Below are positions 9,016 to 19,216 of a DNA stretch of 36,281 nucleotides, piece by piece. Below the pieces are notes generated by a model. That model worked only from the letters and a program-made list of their open reading frames with translations. It did not search any database and had not been told where the DNA came from. This DNA is from an uncultured Prevotellaceae bacterium (lineage in GTDB: Bacteria; Bacteroidota; Bacteroidia; Bacteroidales; Bacteroidaceae). Location: contig OMWI01000034.1 of NCBI GenBank assembly GCA_900314715.1, positions 1 through 36,281 of the forward strand, written 5' to 3'. The stretch's first letter is position 1, and each line of letters begins with the position of its first letter. The translations under genes and the position numbers were made by a program.

Positions 9016-9864
9016 ATGCTGAGTGTTAATGAATTAGAAGATCGCTTGATAGATCTTGCCTTTGCCGAAGACATTGGCGATGGTGACCATACCACGTTGT
9101 GTTGCATTCCTGAAGATGCAATGGGTAAATCACATCTATTAATCAAGGAAGAAGGAATCCTTGCTGGCGTTGAAGTAGCGAAAGAAGTTTTTCGTCGTTT
9201 TGACCCAACCATGAAAGTAGAAGTGCTCATGGGTGATGGAAGTCATGTGAAAGTGGGAGACATTGCCATGATCGTGACAGGAAAGATTCGCTCTTTGCTG
9301 CAGACAGAACGACTGATGCTGAATATCATGCAACGCATGAGCGGTATAGCCACGATGACTCACAAATACGTGGAGAAGTTGGAAGGCACACATACCCATG
9401 TGTTGGATACACGAAAGACTACTCCAGGTTTGCGTATGTTGGAGAAACAAGCCGTTAAGATTGGTGGCGGAATGAATCATCGCATTGGTTTGTTCGACAT
9501 GATCTTGTTGAAAGACAACCACGTAGATTTCTCTGGAGGTATCGAAAACGCCATTGACCGTTGTCATCAATATTTGAAAGACAAAGGTTTGGATTTGAAG
9601 ATAGAGATTGAGGTGAGAAACTTCGACGAACTCCAACGTGTGTTAGACCACGGAGGTGTTAACCGTATCATGCTCGATAATTTCTCTGTAGAAGACACGA
9701 AGAAAGCCGTTGACTTGATAGGTGGTAAGTATGAAACGGAGTCGTCTGGTGGAATCACGATAGATACGTTGCGTGATTATGCCGAAGCGGGAGTAGACTT
9801 TATTTCCGTGGGAGCACTTACCCATTCCGTTAAGGGACTTGACATGAGTTTCAAGGCTTGTTAA
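9016..9864 (+). CDS. nadC: Nicotinate-nucleotide pyrophosphorylase (carboxylating)
   Basis: Quinolinate phosphoribosyltransferase: quinolinate plus PRPP gives nicotinate mononucleotide, CO2 and pyrophosphate in de novo NAD synthesis. The 282 aa match the usual length. Recognisable blocks are EDIGDGDHTT near the start, RMSGIAT, the PRPP/quinolinate-binding stretch LDTRKTTPGLR, KQAVKIGGGMNHR, LLKDNHV and ISVGALTHS near the end. It begins 5 bp after the DUF4296 gene. nadA and nadB are not in the window. Confidence 0.97.
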   Translation: MLSVNELEDRLIDLAFAEDIGDGDHTTLCCIPEDAMGKSHLLIKEEGILAGVEVAKEVFRRFDPTMKVEVLMGDGSHVKVGDIAMIVTGKIRSLLQTERLMLNIMQRMSGIATMTHKYVEKLEGTHTHVLDTRKTTPGLRMLEKQAVKIGGGMNHRIGLFDMILLKDNHVDFSGGIENAIDRCHQYLKDKGLDLKIEIEVRNFDELQRVLDHGGVNRIMLDNFSVEDTKKAVDLIGGKYETESSGGITIDTLRDYAEAGVDFISVGALTHSVKGLDMSFKAC

Positions 9865-9877
9865 AGAAAGAAGCAAG

Positions 9878-11554
9878 ATGACGAGACGAGTGATGATATT
9901 GACTTTCATGTTGGCTATGATGCTCTTGGCAAATAGCAAGAATATGTCTAAAAGTCAATACCAATCACCCGTGAATTACACTATATCGTTGGCTGGTAAC
10001 TTTGGTGAGCCACGTCCTAATCATTTCCACGGAGGAACAGACATCAAGACCGATAGGGTAGAGGGAAAGTCCATCTTCTCTATCGGTGATGGATATATCT
10101 CTCATGTTACCATCGGAATAGGGGGATTTGGCAATGCCGTTTATGTCCATCATCCACAAGGGCATACCAGTATTTATGCACATTTGCAACGATTCATTCC
10201 GCAAGTAACGGCATTGGTGAGGAAATGGCAATACGAACACCATTGTGTTGAAGGCGAGATTCGTTTTCGTCCAACGGATTTCCCTGTGGCAAAAGGTCAG
10301 TTGTTGGCTTTCAGCGGAAATACCGGAGCATCACAAGCTCCCCATCTGCATTTGGAAATTCATGACAATGAGACCTATAACATGCTCGACCCGCTGGGAT
10401 TTATCGGAGATAATATCGTTGACCATGTTTCTCCTGTCGCTCATGCAATGATGGCTTATCCCCAAGAAAACCAAGGCGTTTTCAATGGTAGTGATGAAGC
10501 ACAATACTTCAACTTTACCGCCAATAATGTATCGCAAGAGTTGACCGCTTGGGGGAAAGTGGGATTCGGATTGTGGGCAAACGACTATATGGAGGAATCT
10601 ACCAACAATTTCGGTATTCGAAAAACCGAATTATACGTAGATGGACATTTACTTTTCCAAAGTGACGTGAATGACATTCCCGTTAGCGATAATCTCCAAG
10701 TAAATGCCTGGGGTGATTACGACCATTATAGCAAGAGTCATGTGTGGTATATGCGTTCTTTCCTTTTGCCTGGAACCACGCTTCCAATCTGTTCTGCCGA
10801 CGAGAACCGTGGGATTATAGATTTCAAGGAAGAACGTCCTTATCGTTTTGCTTATATCTTGTCTGATTTTAAGGGAAACAAAAGTGAATATTCTTTTACT
10901 GTCATTGGAAAGAAAACGCCGATTCATCGTACGAAGTTGGCTCATCCACTTCATACGTTGGTGTGGAATCGTTTGAACAACTATCAATTACCTGGTTTGC
11001 AATTGCAAGTTCCTTCTCGTTATTTGGTTGAGAATGTCGTATTAACCCCACGTGTTTCTACAAAGGAGAATTCCTTTTCATCTTCCTTTCAATTGTCGGA
11101 GAAATCGATAGCCTTGTTGAAGCATTGCAAATTAAGTCTTCAAGTGAAGAAAGAAGTGAAAGATCCTTCCAAACTATACATCATATCGCATTCTAAAACA
11201 GATAAATACGTTGGTGGAAACTATAATGATGGATGGGTAACAGCCAAGATACTTGACTTGAACGCCGAATATGAATTGGCTTACGATGTCAATGCTCCTA
11301 AGATAGAATATGAAGGACAAAATGGAGATGTGGTTCGCTTCAATCTCACGGATGAAGAAAGTGGCATTAATCATTTCGAGGGAAGTATAGACGGTCATTT
11401 CGTTTTGTTCGAGAAAGTAGGTCGTTCATCTTTCATTGCTTGCAAACTCAAGGGAACACCCGTGAAGAAAACTGGAAAGAAACATAATTTGGAACTCACG
11501 GTGACAGACCATCGCAATAATCAATCTAATTATAAAATTCAAATCATCTATTGA
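9878..11554 (+). CDS. M23 family (LytM-type) metallopeptidase
   Basis: Predicted zinc peptidase of the cell envelope acting on peptidoglycan cross-links. An N-terminal hydrophobic segment (residues 5-20) serves as signal or anchor. The LytM/M23 domain covers about 35-175, with zinc ligands His51 and Asp55 in HFHGGTD and the HxH motif His156-Leu-His158 in APHLHLEIHD, so the active site is complete. The remaining 380 residues are an unassigned, probably beta-rich C-terminal region. It follows nadC by 13 bp and ends 2 bp before the dipeptidase ATG. Whether it is a true endopeptidase or an adaptor is not shown, but the full zinc set favours an enzyme. Confidence 0.92.
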   Translation: MTRRVMILTFMLAMMLLANSKNMSKSQYQSPVNYTISLAGNFGEPRPNHFHGGTDIKTDRVEGKSIFSIGDGYISHVTIGIGGFGNAVYVHHPQGHTSIYAHLQRFIPQVTALVRKWQYEHHCVEGEIRFRPTDFPVAKGQLLAFSGNTGASQAPHLHLEIHDNETYNMLDPLGFIGDNIVDHVSPVAHAMMAYPQENQGVFNGSDEAQYFNFTANNVSQELTAWGKVGFGLWANDYMEESTNNFGIRKTELYVDGHLLFQSDVNDIPVSDNLQVNAWGDYDHYSKSHVWYMRSFLLPGTTLPICSADENRGIIDFKEERPYRFAYILSDFKGNKSEYSFTVIGKKTPIHRTKLAHPLHTLVWNRLNNYQLPGLQLQVPSRYLVENVVLTPRVSTKENSFSSSFQLSEKSIALLKHCKLSLQVKKEVKDPSKLYIISHSKTDKYVGGNYNDGWVTAKILDLNAEYELAYDVNAPKIEYEGQNGDVVRFNLTDEESGINHFEGSIDGHFVLFEKVGRSSFIACKLKGTPVKKTGKKHNLELTVTDHRNNQSNYKIQIIY

Positions 11555-11556
11555 CA

Positions 11557-13197
11557 ATGAAAAGATTCTTAACATTATGTTGCCTGATAGGGCTATATGT
11601 TTGCCAATCAACGGCTTGTACCAACTTCATCGTAGGAAAGAAAGCCTCTGTTGATGGTTCGGTTATTTGCAGTTACAATGCTGATGATTATGGTATGTTT
11701 CAATATTTGTGCCATTATCCAGCTGGCAAGCACGAGAAAGGAGAAATGCGCCAGATATACGATTGGGATAGTAACGTTTATCATGGTGCTATTCCTGAAG
11801 CACCAGAAACTTATAATGTCATCGGAAACATCAATGAATATCAAGTGACTATCGGTGAAACCACATACGGAGGTCGTGAGGAAATGGTAGACTCTACGGG
11901 CATTCTCGATTATGGTTCATTGATTTATGTAGCTCTTCAAAGGTCGAAGTCAGCCAAGGAAGCCATTCGTGTAATGACGACATTGGCAGAAACCTATGGC
12001 TACAATAGCGAGGGTGAAACCTTTACCATTTGTGATCCTAATGAAGCATGGATTATGGAGATGATGGGAAAGGGACCTGGAAGCAAAGGTGTTGTATGGG
12101 TTGCCATGCGTATTCCTGATGATGCCATTTGTGCACATGCCAATCAAAGTCGTATTGGCAAATTCAACATGAAGGATAAGCAGAATGTCCTTTATTCTAA
12201 GGATGTGATTAAATATGCTCGTAAGATGGGATGGTTTACGGGGAAGGATGCAGACTTCTCTTGGAAAGATGCATACGCTAAGCCAGATTTTGGCGGTCGT
12301 AGATTCTGCGATGCTCGTGTTTGGGCATTCTTCCGTCATTTCGATAATGGTTTTGACCGTTATCTTCCTTGGGCTTTGGGAAAAGATCCCAATGCAGAGG
12401 ATATGCCTTTGTGGATAGTACCAAATAGGAAGTTGAGCGTTCACGATGTGGAAATGTGTATGCGCGATCATTATGAGGGAACACCTCTTGCTCTTGATAG
12501 CACCTCCATTGGTGGTGGTATTTGGGAAATGCCTTATCGTCCGACGCCATTGTCCTTTGAGGTTGATGGTGTGAAGTGCTTCAACGAACGTCCAACGTCA
12601 ACACAACAAACTGGTTTTACATACGTCAGCCAAATGCGTTCTTGGCTTCCAAGACAGATTGGTGGCGTACTTTGGTTTGGTAATGATGATGGTACGATGG
12701 TTGCCTATACACCTATTTATTGTGGAAATACCGTTCAACCAGACTGTTATAATACGAAGGGAGCTGACGACATTACTTTCTCTGATCGTAATGCTTTCTG
12801 GGTTTGCAATTGGGTAAGCAATATGGTTTATCCTCGTTACAAGCAATTGTTCCCTTCTTTGGAAGCTGTTCGTGATAGTTTGGAAAAGAGTTATTTCAAG
12901 TTACAAGGAGAAATAGAAGAACGAGCTATGTCGCTTTACGCAACAAACCAACAAGCTGCTTTGACTTATCTTAACGAATACAGCAACCAAAAAGCGCAGG
13001 AAATGCTTGAAAGGTGGAAGCAATTGGCTGTTTATCTCATCGTGAAATACAATGATATGACCGTAAGGCCCGAAAAAGACTGTAAGTTCCTATGTACCAA
13101 GACTGGTTTAGGTGCACGTGTTTCTCGTCCTGGTTATCCAAAGTCGTTTGCCAGAGAATATATTAAGCAAACGCAAGGAAAGTACATTCAACCATAG
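11557..13197 (+). CDS. C69 family dipeptidase (peptidase U34)
   Basis: Predicted secreted N-terminal nucleophile hydrolase that cleaves dipeptides. The start used is the ATG at 11557; an in-frame TTG six bases upstream overlaps the previous stop codon. A short signal peptide ends at QSTA, and cleavage there exposes Cys21 of CTNFIVGKKAS, the expected catalytic nucleophile. Further family blocks are SVICSYNADD and TFTICDPNEAWIMEMMGKG. It is the last gene of the ileS run; a strong hairpin lies 20 bp after its stop. Pairing with an M23 peptidase suggests a role in envelope peptide recycling or peptide nutrition (inference). Confidence 0.92.
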   Translation: MKRFLTLCCLIGLYVCQSTACTNFIVGKKASVDGSVICSYNADDYGMFQYLCHYPAGKHEKGEMRQIYDWDSNVYHGAIPEAPETYNVIGNINEYQVTIGETTYGGREEMVDSTGILDYGSLIYVALQRSKSAKEAIRVMTTLAETYGYNSEGETFTICDPNEAWIMEMMGKGPGSKGVVWVAMRIPDDAICAHANQSRIGKFNMKDKQNVLYSKDVIKYARKMGWFTGKDADFSWKDAYAKPDFGGRRFCDARVWAFFRHFDNGFDRYLPWALGKDPNAEDMPLWIVPNRKLSVHDVEMCMRDHYEGTPLALDSTSIGGGIWEMPYRPTPLSFEVDGVKCFNERPTSTQQTGFTYVSQMRSWLPRQIGGVLWFGNDDGTMVAYTPIYCGNTVQPDCYNTKGADDITFSDRNAFWVCNWVSNMVYPRYKQLFPSLEAVRDSLEKSYFKLQGEIEERAMSLYATNQQAALTYLNEYSNQKAQEMLERWKQLAVYLIVKYNDMTVRPEKDCKFLCTKTGLGARVSRPGYPKSFAREYIKQTQGKYIQP

Positions 13198-13217
13198 AAA
13201 AGAATCTTTGATGATAC

Positions 13218-13267
13218 AATAAAGCCATTTCATGTTTCGCATGATAGAAACAAGAAATGGCTTTATT
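13218..13267. terminator. Bidirectional terminator between convergent genes
   Basis: A perfect 14-bp stem (13218-13231 with 13254-13267, core AAAGCCATTTC/GAAATGGCTTT) with a 22-nt loop is flanked by A- and T-rich DNA. It separates the plus-strand dipeptidase gene from the minus-strand malic enzyme gene and can serve both. The core stem is the same as in the hairpin at 266-309. Confidence 0.85.
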
Positions 13268-13287
13268 ATTGATTCTTATTTGTCAGT

Positions 13288-15588
13288 TTAGAACAATACC
13301 AATGCAGAACGTTTCAATTTTTCAACGTATGCATCCAAAACGGCTACAGCCGTGATGTTGACAATGTCTCTTACCGAACATTCAAAGTCTGTGAAGTGAA
13401 TAGGCTTGTTCAATCCCATCTGGATAGGACCAATGATTTCTGCATCAGGATCAAGTGCTTGTAAAAGCTTATAACTACCATTGGCAGATGACATGTTGGG
13501 GAACACGAGGGTGTTGACATCTAATCCCTTTAACCGAGTAAATGGATATTTGTCATCGCGTAATTGCTTGTTCAGCGCAAAGTTAACTTGCATCTCACCG
13601 TCGATGGCAAGGTCTGGATATCTCTCTTGCATCTCGGCTACTGCGTTATGAACATTGGTAGGACTGCCCGTTTCGTCGGTTCCAAAGTTAGAGTAACTAA
13701 TCATGGCTATGCGCGGTTCTTCATTGAAGAATCTCACGGTATGAGCACTCAAACGGGCGATGTCAACCAAAATGTTTTTGTCGGGATGACGGTTGATGAG
13801 CGTATCGGCAATATAGTATGTACCCTTTTTTGTATTAAGAATGTGCATTGTGCCGAATGTTTCGTATTCCTTTCGTATTCCGATTACTTCTTTCGCCACT
13901 TTGATGGTGTTGGAGTATTTGGTGTAAAGACCAGTGATAAATGCATCAGCCTCGCCTTGTTCCACCATCATCATTCCAAAATAGTTGCGCTCATACATCT
14001 TGTCGTAGGCCTCTTGGAAAGTATAACCCTGTCGTTGACGTTTTTCTGCCAAGTGCTTAGCGTATGTTGCCCTTCGACCTTGTTCTTGGTCGGCACGCAT
14101 GTCTATAATGTTGATATTCGATAAGTCGAGCTTTAATCTTTGAGCCAAACGATGCAGACGGTCTGGGTTACCCAATAAGATGGGGTCGCAAATACCTTCT
14201 TGTTTTGCTTGAACGGCAGCTTTCATCATGGTGGGGTGCCCGCCTTCTGCAAACACCACTTTTTGAGGATGTAAACGAGCTGTGTCGTGAAGTTTTCGTG
14301 TAAGTTTCGTTTCCTGTCCTAATAACTGCATCAAACCTTTTTTGTATGCTTCCCAGTCTGTGATAGGATGACGGGCAACTCCACTGTCCATTGCTGCCTT
14401 CGCAACGGCGGCACTTACTTCCGTAATCAAACGTGGATCAACGGGTTTAGGGATGAAATACTTTGGACCGAATGTCAAATCGCTGACATGATAAACGTCA
14501 TTCACCACGTCGGGAACGGTTTCTTTAGCTAAATTGGCAATCGCGTGTACGGCAGCCATTTTCATTTCCTCGTTGATGGCTTTTGCATGAACGTCAAGTG
14601 CTCCACGGAAAATATAGGGGAATCCGATAACGTTGTTGATTTGGTTTGGATAGTCGCTTCTTCCAGTTGCCATCAAGACATCCGGTCTACTTGCCATTGC
14701 ATCTTCGTAAGAGATTTCAGGAACGGGATTAGCAAGTGCAAAAACAATGGGGCAATCTGCCATGGAACGTACCATTGCTTGTGTAAGGATATTGCCTTTA
14801 GACAATCCTACAAATACGTCTGCGCCAACCATGGCTTCTTCTAAAGTATGTACGTCACGACGGTCGGTTGCAAATAGTTTTTTCTGTTCGGTCAGTTTTT
14901 CCCTATCACTTGTGATTACACCCTTAGAGTCAATCATGATGATATTCTCTTTCACGGCACCGAGTGCACAATATAATTTTGTACACGAAATGGCTGCTGC
15001 GCCAGCACCGTTGACAACGATTTTAACCTTAGAGATATCTTTACCCGCAACTTCCAGCGCATTCTTTAATCCTGCTGCTGAGATGATGGCAGTACCATGT
15101 TGGTCGTCATGCATCACGGGAATGTTAAGATTCTTTTTTAGTCTATCTTCGATATAGAAACATTCGGGAGCCTTGATGTCTTCCAGATTGATGCCACCGA
15201 ATGATGGGGCTATACGCTCAACGGCTTCGCAAAACTTCTCAGGGTCTTTCTCGTCAACCTCAATGTCGAATACGTCAATCCCACCGTAAATCTTAAACAA
15301 CAATCCTTTACCTTCCATCACGGGTTTTCCACTCATGGCACCTATGTCGCCAAGTCCCAATACGGCTGTTCCATTACTGATGACAGCTACAAGATTGCCT
15401 TTATCTGTATATTTATACACATTGTCTGGATTCTCTTGGATTTCCAAACAAGGATAAGCTACTCCAGGAGAGTAGGCGAGACTCAAGTCGGTTTGGGTTC
15501 TGTACGGTTTAGTAGGTTTTACCTCTATTTTACCAGGCCTTCCACTCTGATGGTATTCAAGAGCGGCTTCTTTAGTTATTTTTACCAT
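13288..15588 (-). CDS. maeB: NADP-dependent malic enzyme with phosphotransacetylase-like domain
   Basis: Oxidative decarboxylation of malate to pyruvate with NADP+ in the cytoplasm. The 766-aa length and order match the MaeB hybrid: residues 1-430 are the malic enzyme part ([41 protein letters not shown], nucleotide-binding [12 protein letters not shown]), and about 430-766 are a phosphotransacetylase-like domain ([32 protein letters not shown]), usually regulatory, responding to acetyl-CoA. The gene is monocistronic, with its own promoter, and converges on the dipeptidase gene. Nothing is truncated. Confidence 0.96.
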   Translation of the reverse strand: MVKITKEAALEYHQSGRPGKIEVKPTKPYRTQTDLSLAYSPGVAYPCLEIQENPDNVYKYTDKGNLVAVISNGTAVLGLGDIGAMSGKPVMEGKGLLFKIYGGIDVFDIEVDEKDPEKFCEAVERIAPSFGGINLEDIKAPECFYIEDRLKKNLNIPVMHDDQHGTAIISAAGLKNALEVAGKDISKVKIVVNGAGAAAISCTKLYCALGAVKENIIMIDSKGVITSDREKLTEQKKLFATDRRDVHTLEEAMVGADVFVGLSKGNILTQAMVRSMADCPIVFALANPVPEISYEDAMASRPDVLMATGRSDYPNQINNVIGFPYIFRGALDVHAKAINEEMKMAAVHAIANLAKETVPDVVNDVYHVSDLTFGPKYFIPKPVDPRLITEVSAAVAKAAMDSGVARHPITDWEAYKKGLMQLLGQETKLTRKLHDTARLHPQKVVFAEGGHPTMMKAAVQAKQEGICDPILLGNPDRLHRLAQRLKLDLSNINIIDMRADQEQGRRATYAKHLAEKRQRQGYTFQEAYDKMYERNYFGMMMVEQGEADAFITGLYTKYSNTIKVAKEVIGIRKEYETFGTMHILNTKKGTYYIADTLINRHPDKNILVDIARLSAHTVRFFNEEPRIAMISYSNFGTDETGSPTNVHNAVAEMQERYPDLAIDGEMQVNFALNKQLRDDKYPFTRLKGLDVNTLVFPNMSSANGSYKLLQALDPDAEIIGPIQMGLNKPIHFTDFECSVRDIVNITAVAVLDAYVEKLKRSALVLF

Positions 15589-15618
15589 ATCAATTTATAG
15601 TTTCAGGTTTCGTATCTG

Positions 15619-15650
15619 CAAAGGTAATAAAAAACACGGAATGTTAACAA
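15619..15650 (-). promoter_or_regulatory. Promoter of the malic enzyme gene
   Basis: The minus strand carries TACCTTTG at 15619-15626, a perfect -7 box, with a TTG at 15648-15650 about 20 bp upstream. The start codon is 30 bp beyond the -7 box. Confidence 0.7.
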
Positions 15651-15794
15651 TACAATTCTTTGAAATTTTACCCATTTTTTGCCTTTTTTATAAATATGGT
15701 CAACATCAAGTTACAGTTTGAGAATATAAAATATAGCTTTATGGTAAAAATGGTGGATGAATTATAGTGTATTTGACAAATAATAGAATCATTT

Positions 15795-15825
15795 TTTGTG
15801 GTTCGAAAATTATTTTGTACTTTTG
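15795..15825 (+). promoter_or_regulatory. Promoter of the glycosyltransferase pair
   Basis: TTTG (15795-15798), a 19-bp spacer and TACTTTTG (15818-15825) match the Bacteroidota consensus. The ATG follows 31 bp after the -7 box. Confidence 0.75.
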
Positions 15826-15856
15826 TAAGTTATTAGTAAATCGACTATCTTAGAGT

Positions 15857-16798
15857 ATGCAAAAGAAGAAAGTTTCAATCATGGTTCCATGTTACAACGA
15901 AAGGGATTCTTTGCCTTTTTTGTATGAAGAACTGAACAAATTGATGAATAGTCTTAATCAATATGATTGGGAAGTTTTGTTTGTCAATGATGGAAGTAAA
16001 GATGAAACTATAGAAGTCATTAAAAAATTGTTTAATGAGGACAATCGGATTGCATACGTAGACTTATCTCGCAATTTTGGTAAGGAGAAAGCCATGTTAG
16101 CTGGATTTGATTATGTTACTGGTGATTGCTTGATAATCATGGACGCAGATTTGCAACATCCGCCAACGGTAATCCCCGATATGCTTCAAAAATGGGAGGA
16201 AGGTTTTCAAGATGTTTATGGTAAAAGAATAACGAGAGGAAAAGAGAGTTGGTTGAGAAAGAAACTATCCCTTTTGTTTTATCGAATATTACAAAGTTCT
16301 GTGAGTTATGATATCTTGGAAAATGTCGGCGATTTCCGATTGTTGGACAGAAAATGTATAGATTCCTTGAAACAACTGAGAGAAGAGGAACGCTATACAA
16401 AAGGAATGTATTGTTGGATTGGTTTTCGTAAGACTTATGTAGAATATGTAACTCAAGAAAGGGCTGCTGGTACATCTTCATGGAACTTCTTTGGCTTGTT
16501 AAAACTGGCCATTGATGGAATCGTTAGTTTCACCATGATGCCACTACGTTTTGCCTCTATCATGGGAATTGTGATAGCTATAGTTGCATTGCTTTATATG
16601 ATTGTCGTATTTGCAAAGGCCTTGATTTTTGGCGATCCTGTAGCTGGTTATCCAACACTAATAACAACTATACTATTCTTAGGTTCCGTTCAACTAATAG
16701 CCTTAGGCATTTTAGGAGAATACGTAGGAAGAATTTTCAACGAAACCAAAAAACGTCCCACTTATATCATACAGGAATATCGTAATCATCTCGATTAA
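15857..16798 (+). CDS. GtrB/DPM1-like family 2 glycosyltransferase
   Basis: Predicted to transfer a sugar from a nucleotide donor to a polyprenyl phosphate at the inner membrane. The N-terminal GT-A domain shows MVPCYNERDSLP, FVNDGSKDET and DADLQHPP, the last being the metal/donor site. Two membrane helices lie at about residues 230-255 and 265-290, as in bactoprenol glucosyltransferases (GtrB). The 313-aa length is typical. The next gene, 12 bp downstream, is a polytopic membrane protein that may be the second-step transferase. The sugar cannot be told from sequence. Confidence 0.9.
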   Translation: MQKKKVSIMVPCYNERDSLPFLYEELNKLMNSLNQYDWEVLFVNDGSKDETIEVIKKLFNEDNRIAYVDLSRNFGKEKAMLAGFDYVTGDCLIIMDADLQHPPTVIPDMLQKWEEGFQDVYGKRITRGKESWLRKKLSLLFYRILQSSVSYDILENVGDFRLLDRKCIDSLKQLREEERYTKGMYCWIGFRKTYVEYVTQERAAGTSSWNFFGLLKLAIDGIVSFTMMPLRFASIMGIVIAIVALLYMIVVFAKALIFGDPVAGYPTLITTILFLGSVQLIALGILGEYVGRIFNETKKRPTYIIQEYRNHLD

Positions 16799-16810
16799 TT
16801 ATCAATTTCA

Positions 16811-18445
16811 ATGAAATTATCTAAATTATTATTCGCCCTATCCTTCGTCGTTATTGGCGTGGTTTTTTATGCATGGGATTGTCATAATATGTTCATTAAT
16901 GACGATGTCTATTATGCGTTCTTTTGTGAAATTCCTAAAAGAATAGAATCTTTTACAGATATTTTCAATTCTCAAATTGATCATTATTTTTTGAGAAATG
17001 GACGTTTTCTTATCCATTGTATTGTTCAGATGTTTTGTGCCATTTGGGGATTGAAGGCTTTTTATGTCGTCAATACAATTGTTTTTTTGTGTTTTTTATA
17101 TATAATATATTGGTATATTTTACAACGAACGAAAAATGATTCCGCACTATTATCAATAACTCTGTTGTCTTTGTTACTCTTTTTGCCTCAGTGGAATTAT
17201 ACGATTATTGGATATGTTTCTGGGGCAGTGAATTATTTGTGGTGTGCTGGTTTTTATATGCTTTTTATTATTTTCTATGAAAATGAAAGGAAAAAACAAA
17301 GATCTGTTAATACTTTATATGGAATAGCATACTTCTTGTTGTCATTAATTGTTGGTTCCTTACAGGAGAGTTTTTGCATTGGTATTTCTGGCTATTTCCT
17401 TTATTACTATATTAAGAATCCGAAATTATTTAAAGGGAGTGTTATTCCTATAGTAATTGGATTTTTGATAGGAAGTGCTATCGTAGTTGTTGCTCCAGGA
17501 AATTTAGTGCGTGTCGAAAGAGAAGTCCCCGATACTTTTATTCTAATTCGGTTCGTTAAGAATTTTTTCTTTTTATTCGGAGGCGGTGGAAAAGTCTTAG
17601 TGTTATTTGTTGGAACAATCGTTTTTATGTGGTTAAAAAAAAGAAATATATTGATTTCTTTTTACAAGGAATATGAATTGCTTTTTGGAATAATGTTTTT
17701 TAATATATTATTTCTTGTCTTCGTAGCCTTTAATACCCATCGCCAATTGATGAGCGTTAATTTGTATGCAACGATTCTTTTAGTGGTATTATTATATCAA
17801 TTATGTGGAAAAATAATATCTAAATATCATTTAGCTATAAATGTTATTATAACCGTTTTTTTTGTATATTCTTCTATAAAAATATATAATGAAAGAATTG
17901 TAATTTCAAATGCTTATAATGAATTGTGGGAAAATGCAAGAATCGCAAATAATGAAACAGTTATTGACGTAAAGTATGATAGTTTGTTAGCAACAAAAAA
18001 CAATTGGTATACTAAAAAATTCACTCGTAGGCAATACTTAAGGGGGTTTGAACGTGTATGGATGGCATATTATTTAACAGATGGTAAAGATTGGAGACAT
18101 TGTTTGAGAATATTGCCAAATCAACCAGATCTTATAAAAAGTTATTGCATTCCTAAAAATCAAGTTTCCCATAATGTGTACAAACCAAATAATAAGTATT
18201 ATTATATAATAGTGGTTAACAATAGAGATTTGTTAACTAATAAGTCAATCCATGTAATAAATGAGTCTTTTCCAATGTCCAAAGTATTTAATTTTATTAA
18301 AACGGGGTCAGCTAAGACAGTATTAGATATACCTTTATCTGAAATAGATGATTTTTTTACTTCTGAAAACAAGACCTTTTATATTTATCGTATAAATGAG
18401 GATTTGGAAACTTATTCTGTAGAATTGAGACAGTTAGAATCGTAG
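16811..18445 (+). CDS. Polytopic membrane protein, DUF6056-like, possible GT-C transferase
   Basis: A 544-aa protein with about ten predicted membrane helices spread from residue 5 to about 350 and a soluble C-terminal portion of about 180 residues. An acidic pair in FINDDVYYAFF just after the first helix is where GT-C glycosyltransferases carry their catalytic acidic residue. The overall look fits DUF6056 and GtrC-like proteins that take sugar from a polyprenyl-linked donor made by a GtrB. The gene is clearly more AT-rich than its neighbours and is translated 12 bp after the glycosyltransferase, so the two probably work together and may have been acquired together. The family assignment is from memory of pattern; the enzyme role is inference. 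Confidence 0.65.
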   Translation: MKLSKLLFALSFVVIGVVFYAWDCHNMFINDDVYYAFFCEIPKRIESFTDIFNSQIDHYFLRNGRFLIHCIVQMFCAIWGLKAFYVVNTIVFLCFLYIIYWYILQRTKNDSALLSITLLSLLLFLPQWNYTIIGYVSGAVNYLWCAGFYMLFIIFYENERKKQRSVNTLYGIAYFLLSLIVGSLQESFCIGISGYFLYYYIKNPKLFKGSVIPIVIGFLIGSAIVVVAPGNLVRVEREVPDTFILIRFVKNFFFLFGGGGKVLVLFVGTIVFMWLKKRNILISFYKEYELLFGIMFFNILFLVFVAFNTHRQLMSVNLYATILLVVLLYQLCGKIISKYHLAINVIITVFFVYSSIKIYNERIVISNAYNELWENARIANNETVIDVKYDSLLATKNNWYTKKFTRRQYLRGFERVWMAYYLTDGKDWRHCLRILPNQPDLIKSYCIPKNQVSHNVYKPNNKYYYIIVVNNRDLLTNKSIHVINESFPMSKVFNFIKTGSAKTVLDIPLSEIDDFFTSENKTFYIYRINEDLETYSVELRQLES

Positions 18446-18557
18446 ATGTACTTTTTGTTGATGGTAAAGATGGTGTTTGCGTGTCGTATATAATGTGTTT
18501 GATAGGCAAAAAGGATAGTTTTTCGTGTTTATAGAAAAATATTTCAATTTTTTTGTG

Positions 18558-18565
18558 TAAGTTTG
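18558..18565 (+). promoter_or_regulatory. -7 element before the TetR gene
   Basis: TAAGTTTG matches TAnnTTTG and lies 19 bp before the ATG at 18585. The -33 region is not a clear match. Confidence 0.5.
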
Positions 18566-18584
18566 CAGAATGAATTAATATTTT

Positions 18585-19211
18585 ATGCGAACATCAGCGA
18601 ATCCTACGATTTACAGAAGGGAATTGAAAGGGAGAATTCTTGAAGTTGCCATGCGTGAATTTAAGCGCAAGGGAGTGAGGTCTGTAAAGATGGATGACAT
18701 CGCGCGGATACTCTCGATTTCCAAACGTACCCTTTACGAGATTTATTCCGACAAACAAGAATTGTTGCTTGAGGGAATACGTCATGAGGAACGATTGCAC
18801 GATGAACATATTTCCATATTTGCAAGCGGTAAGGGAGCCATTGATATTCTCATGGAGTTTTACCGTATGCAAATCAATCAGATTGGAGATGTGAACCCTC
18901 TTTTCTATGATGGTGTGAAGAAGTATAAGATGGTGAGGGATTACATTCGTGAAAGACATTTGATTCATCAACAGAAGGTTTTGGATTTCTTTAAGAAAGG
19001 CGTAAAGGACGGTTATTTTAGGGATGATATAGATTACGAACTCATTTCCAGGTTGGCCGAGGATGTCTCGCGACTTGTCATGGAATCGTCGATGTATAGT
19101 GAATATAGTTTGGAGCATGTTTTCCGCAACATTTTTTTCTTGTTTTTCCGTGGTTTCTCCACGCCAAAGGGGATAGAAGTGATGGATAGTTTGCTCGCAG
19201 AAGAAAGATAA
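18585..19211 (+). CDS. TetR/AcrR family transcriptional regulator
   Basis: A 208-aa helical protein with an N-terminal HTH of TetR type (residues 14-60: ILEVAMREFKRKG, then MDDIARILSISKRTLYEIYSDKQELL). The C-terminal ligand/dimer domain has no recognisable ligand signature. It is the first gene of a run with a HAD phosphatase (5 bp gap) and an MFS transporter (5 bp gap), so it likely controls its own operon and possibly the exporter. No inverted-repeat operator stands out near its promoter. Confidence 0.9.
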   Translation: MRTSANPTIYRRELKGRILEVAMREFKRKGVRSVKMDDIARILSISKRTLYEIYSDKQELLLEGIRHEERLHDEHISIFASGKGAIDILMEFYRMQINQIGDVNPLFYDGVKKYKMVRDYIRERHLIHQQKVLDFFKKGVKDGYFRDDIDYELISRLAEDVSRLVMESSMYSEYSLEHVFRNIFFLFFRGFSTPKGIEVMDSLLAEER

Positions 19212-19216
19212 AAGTA

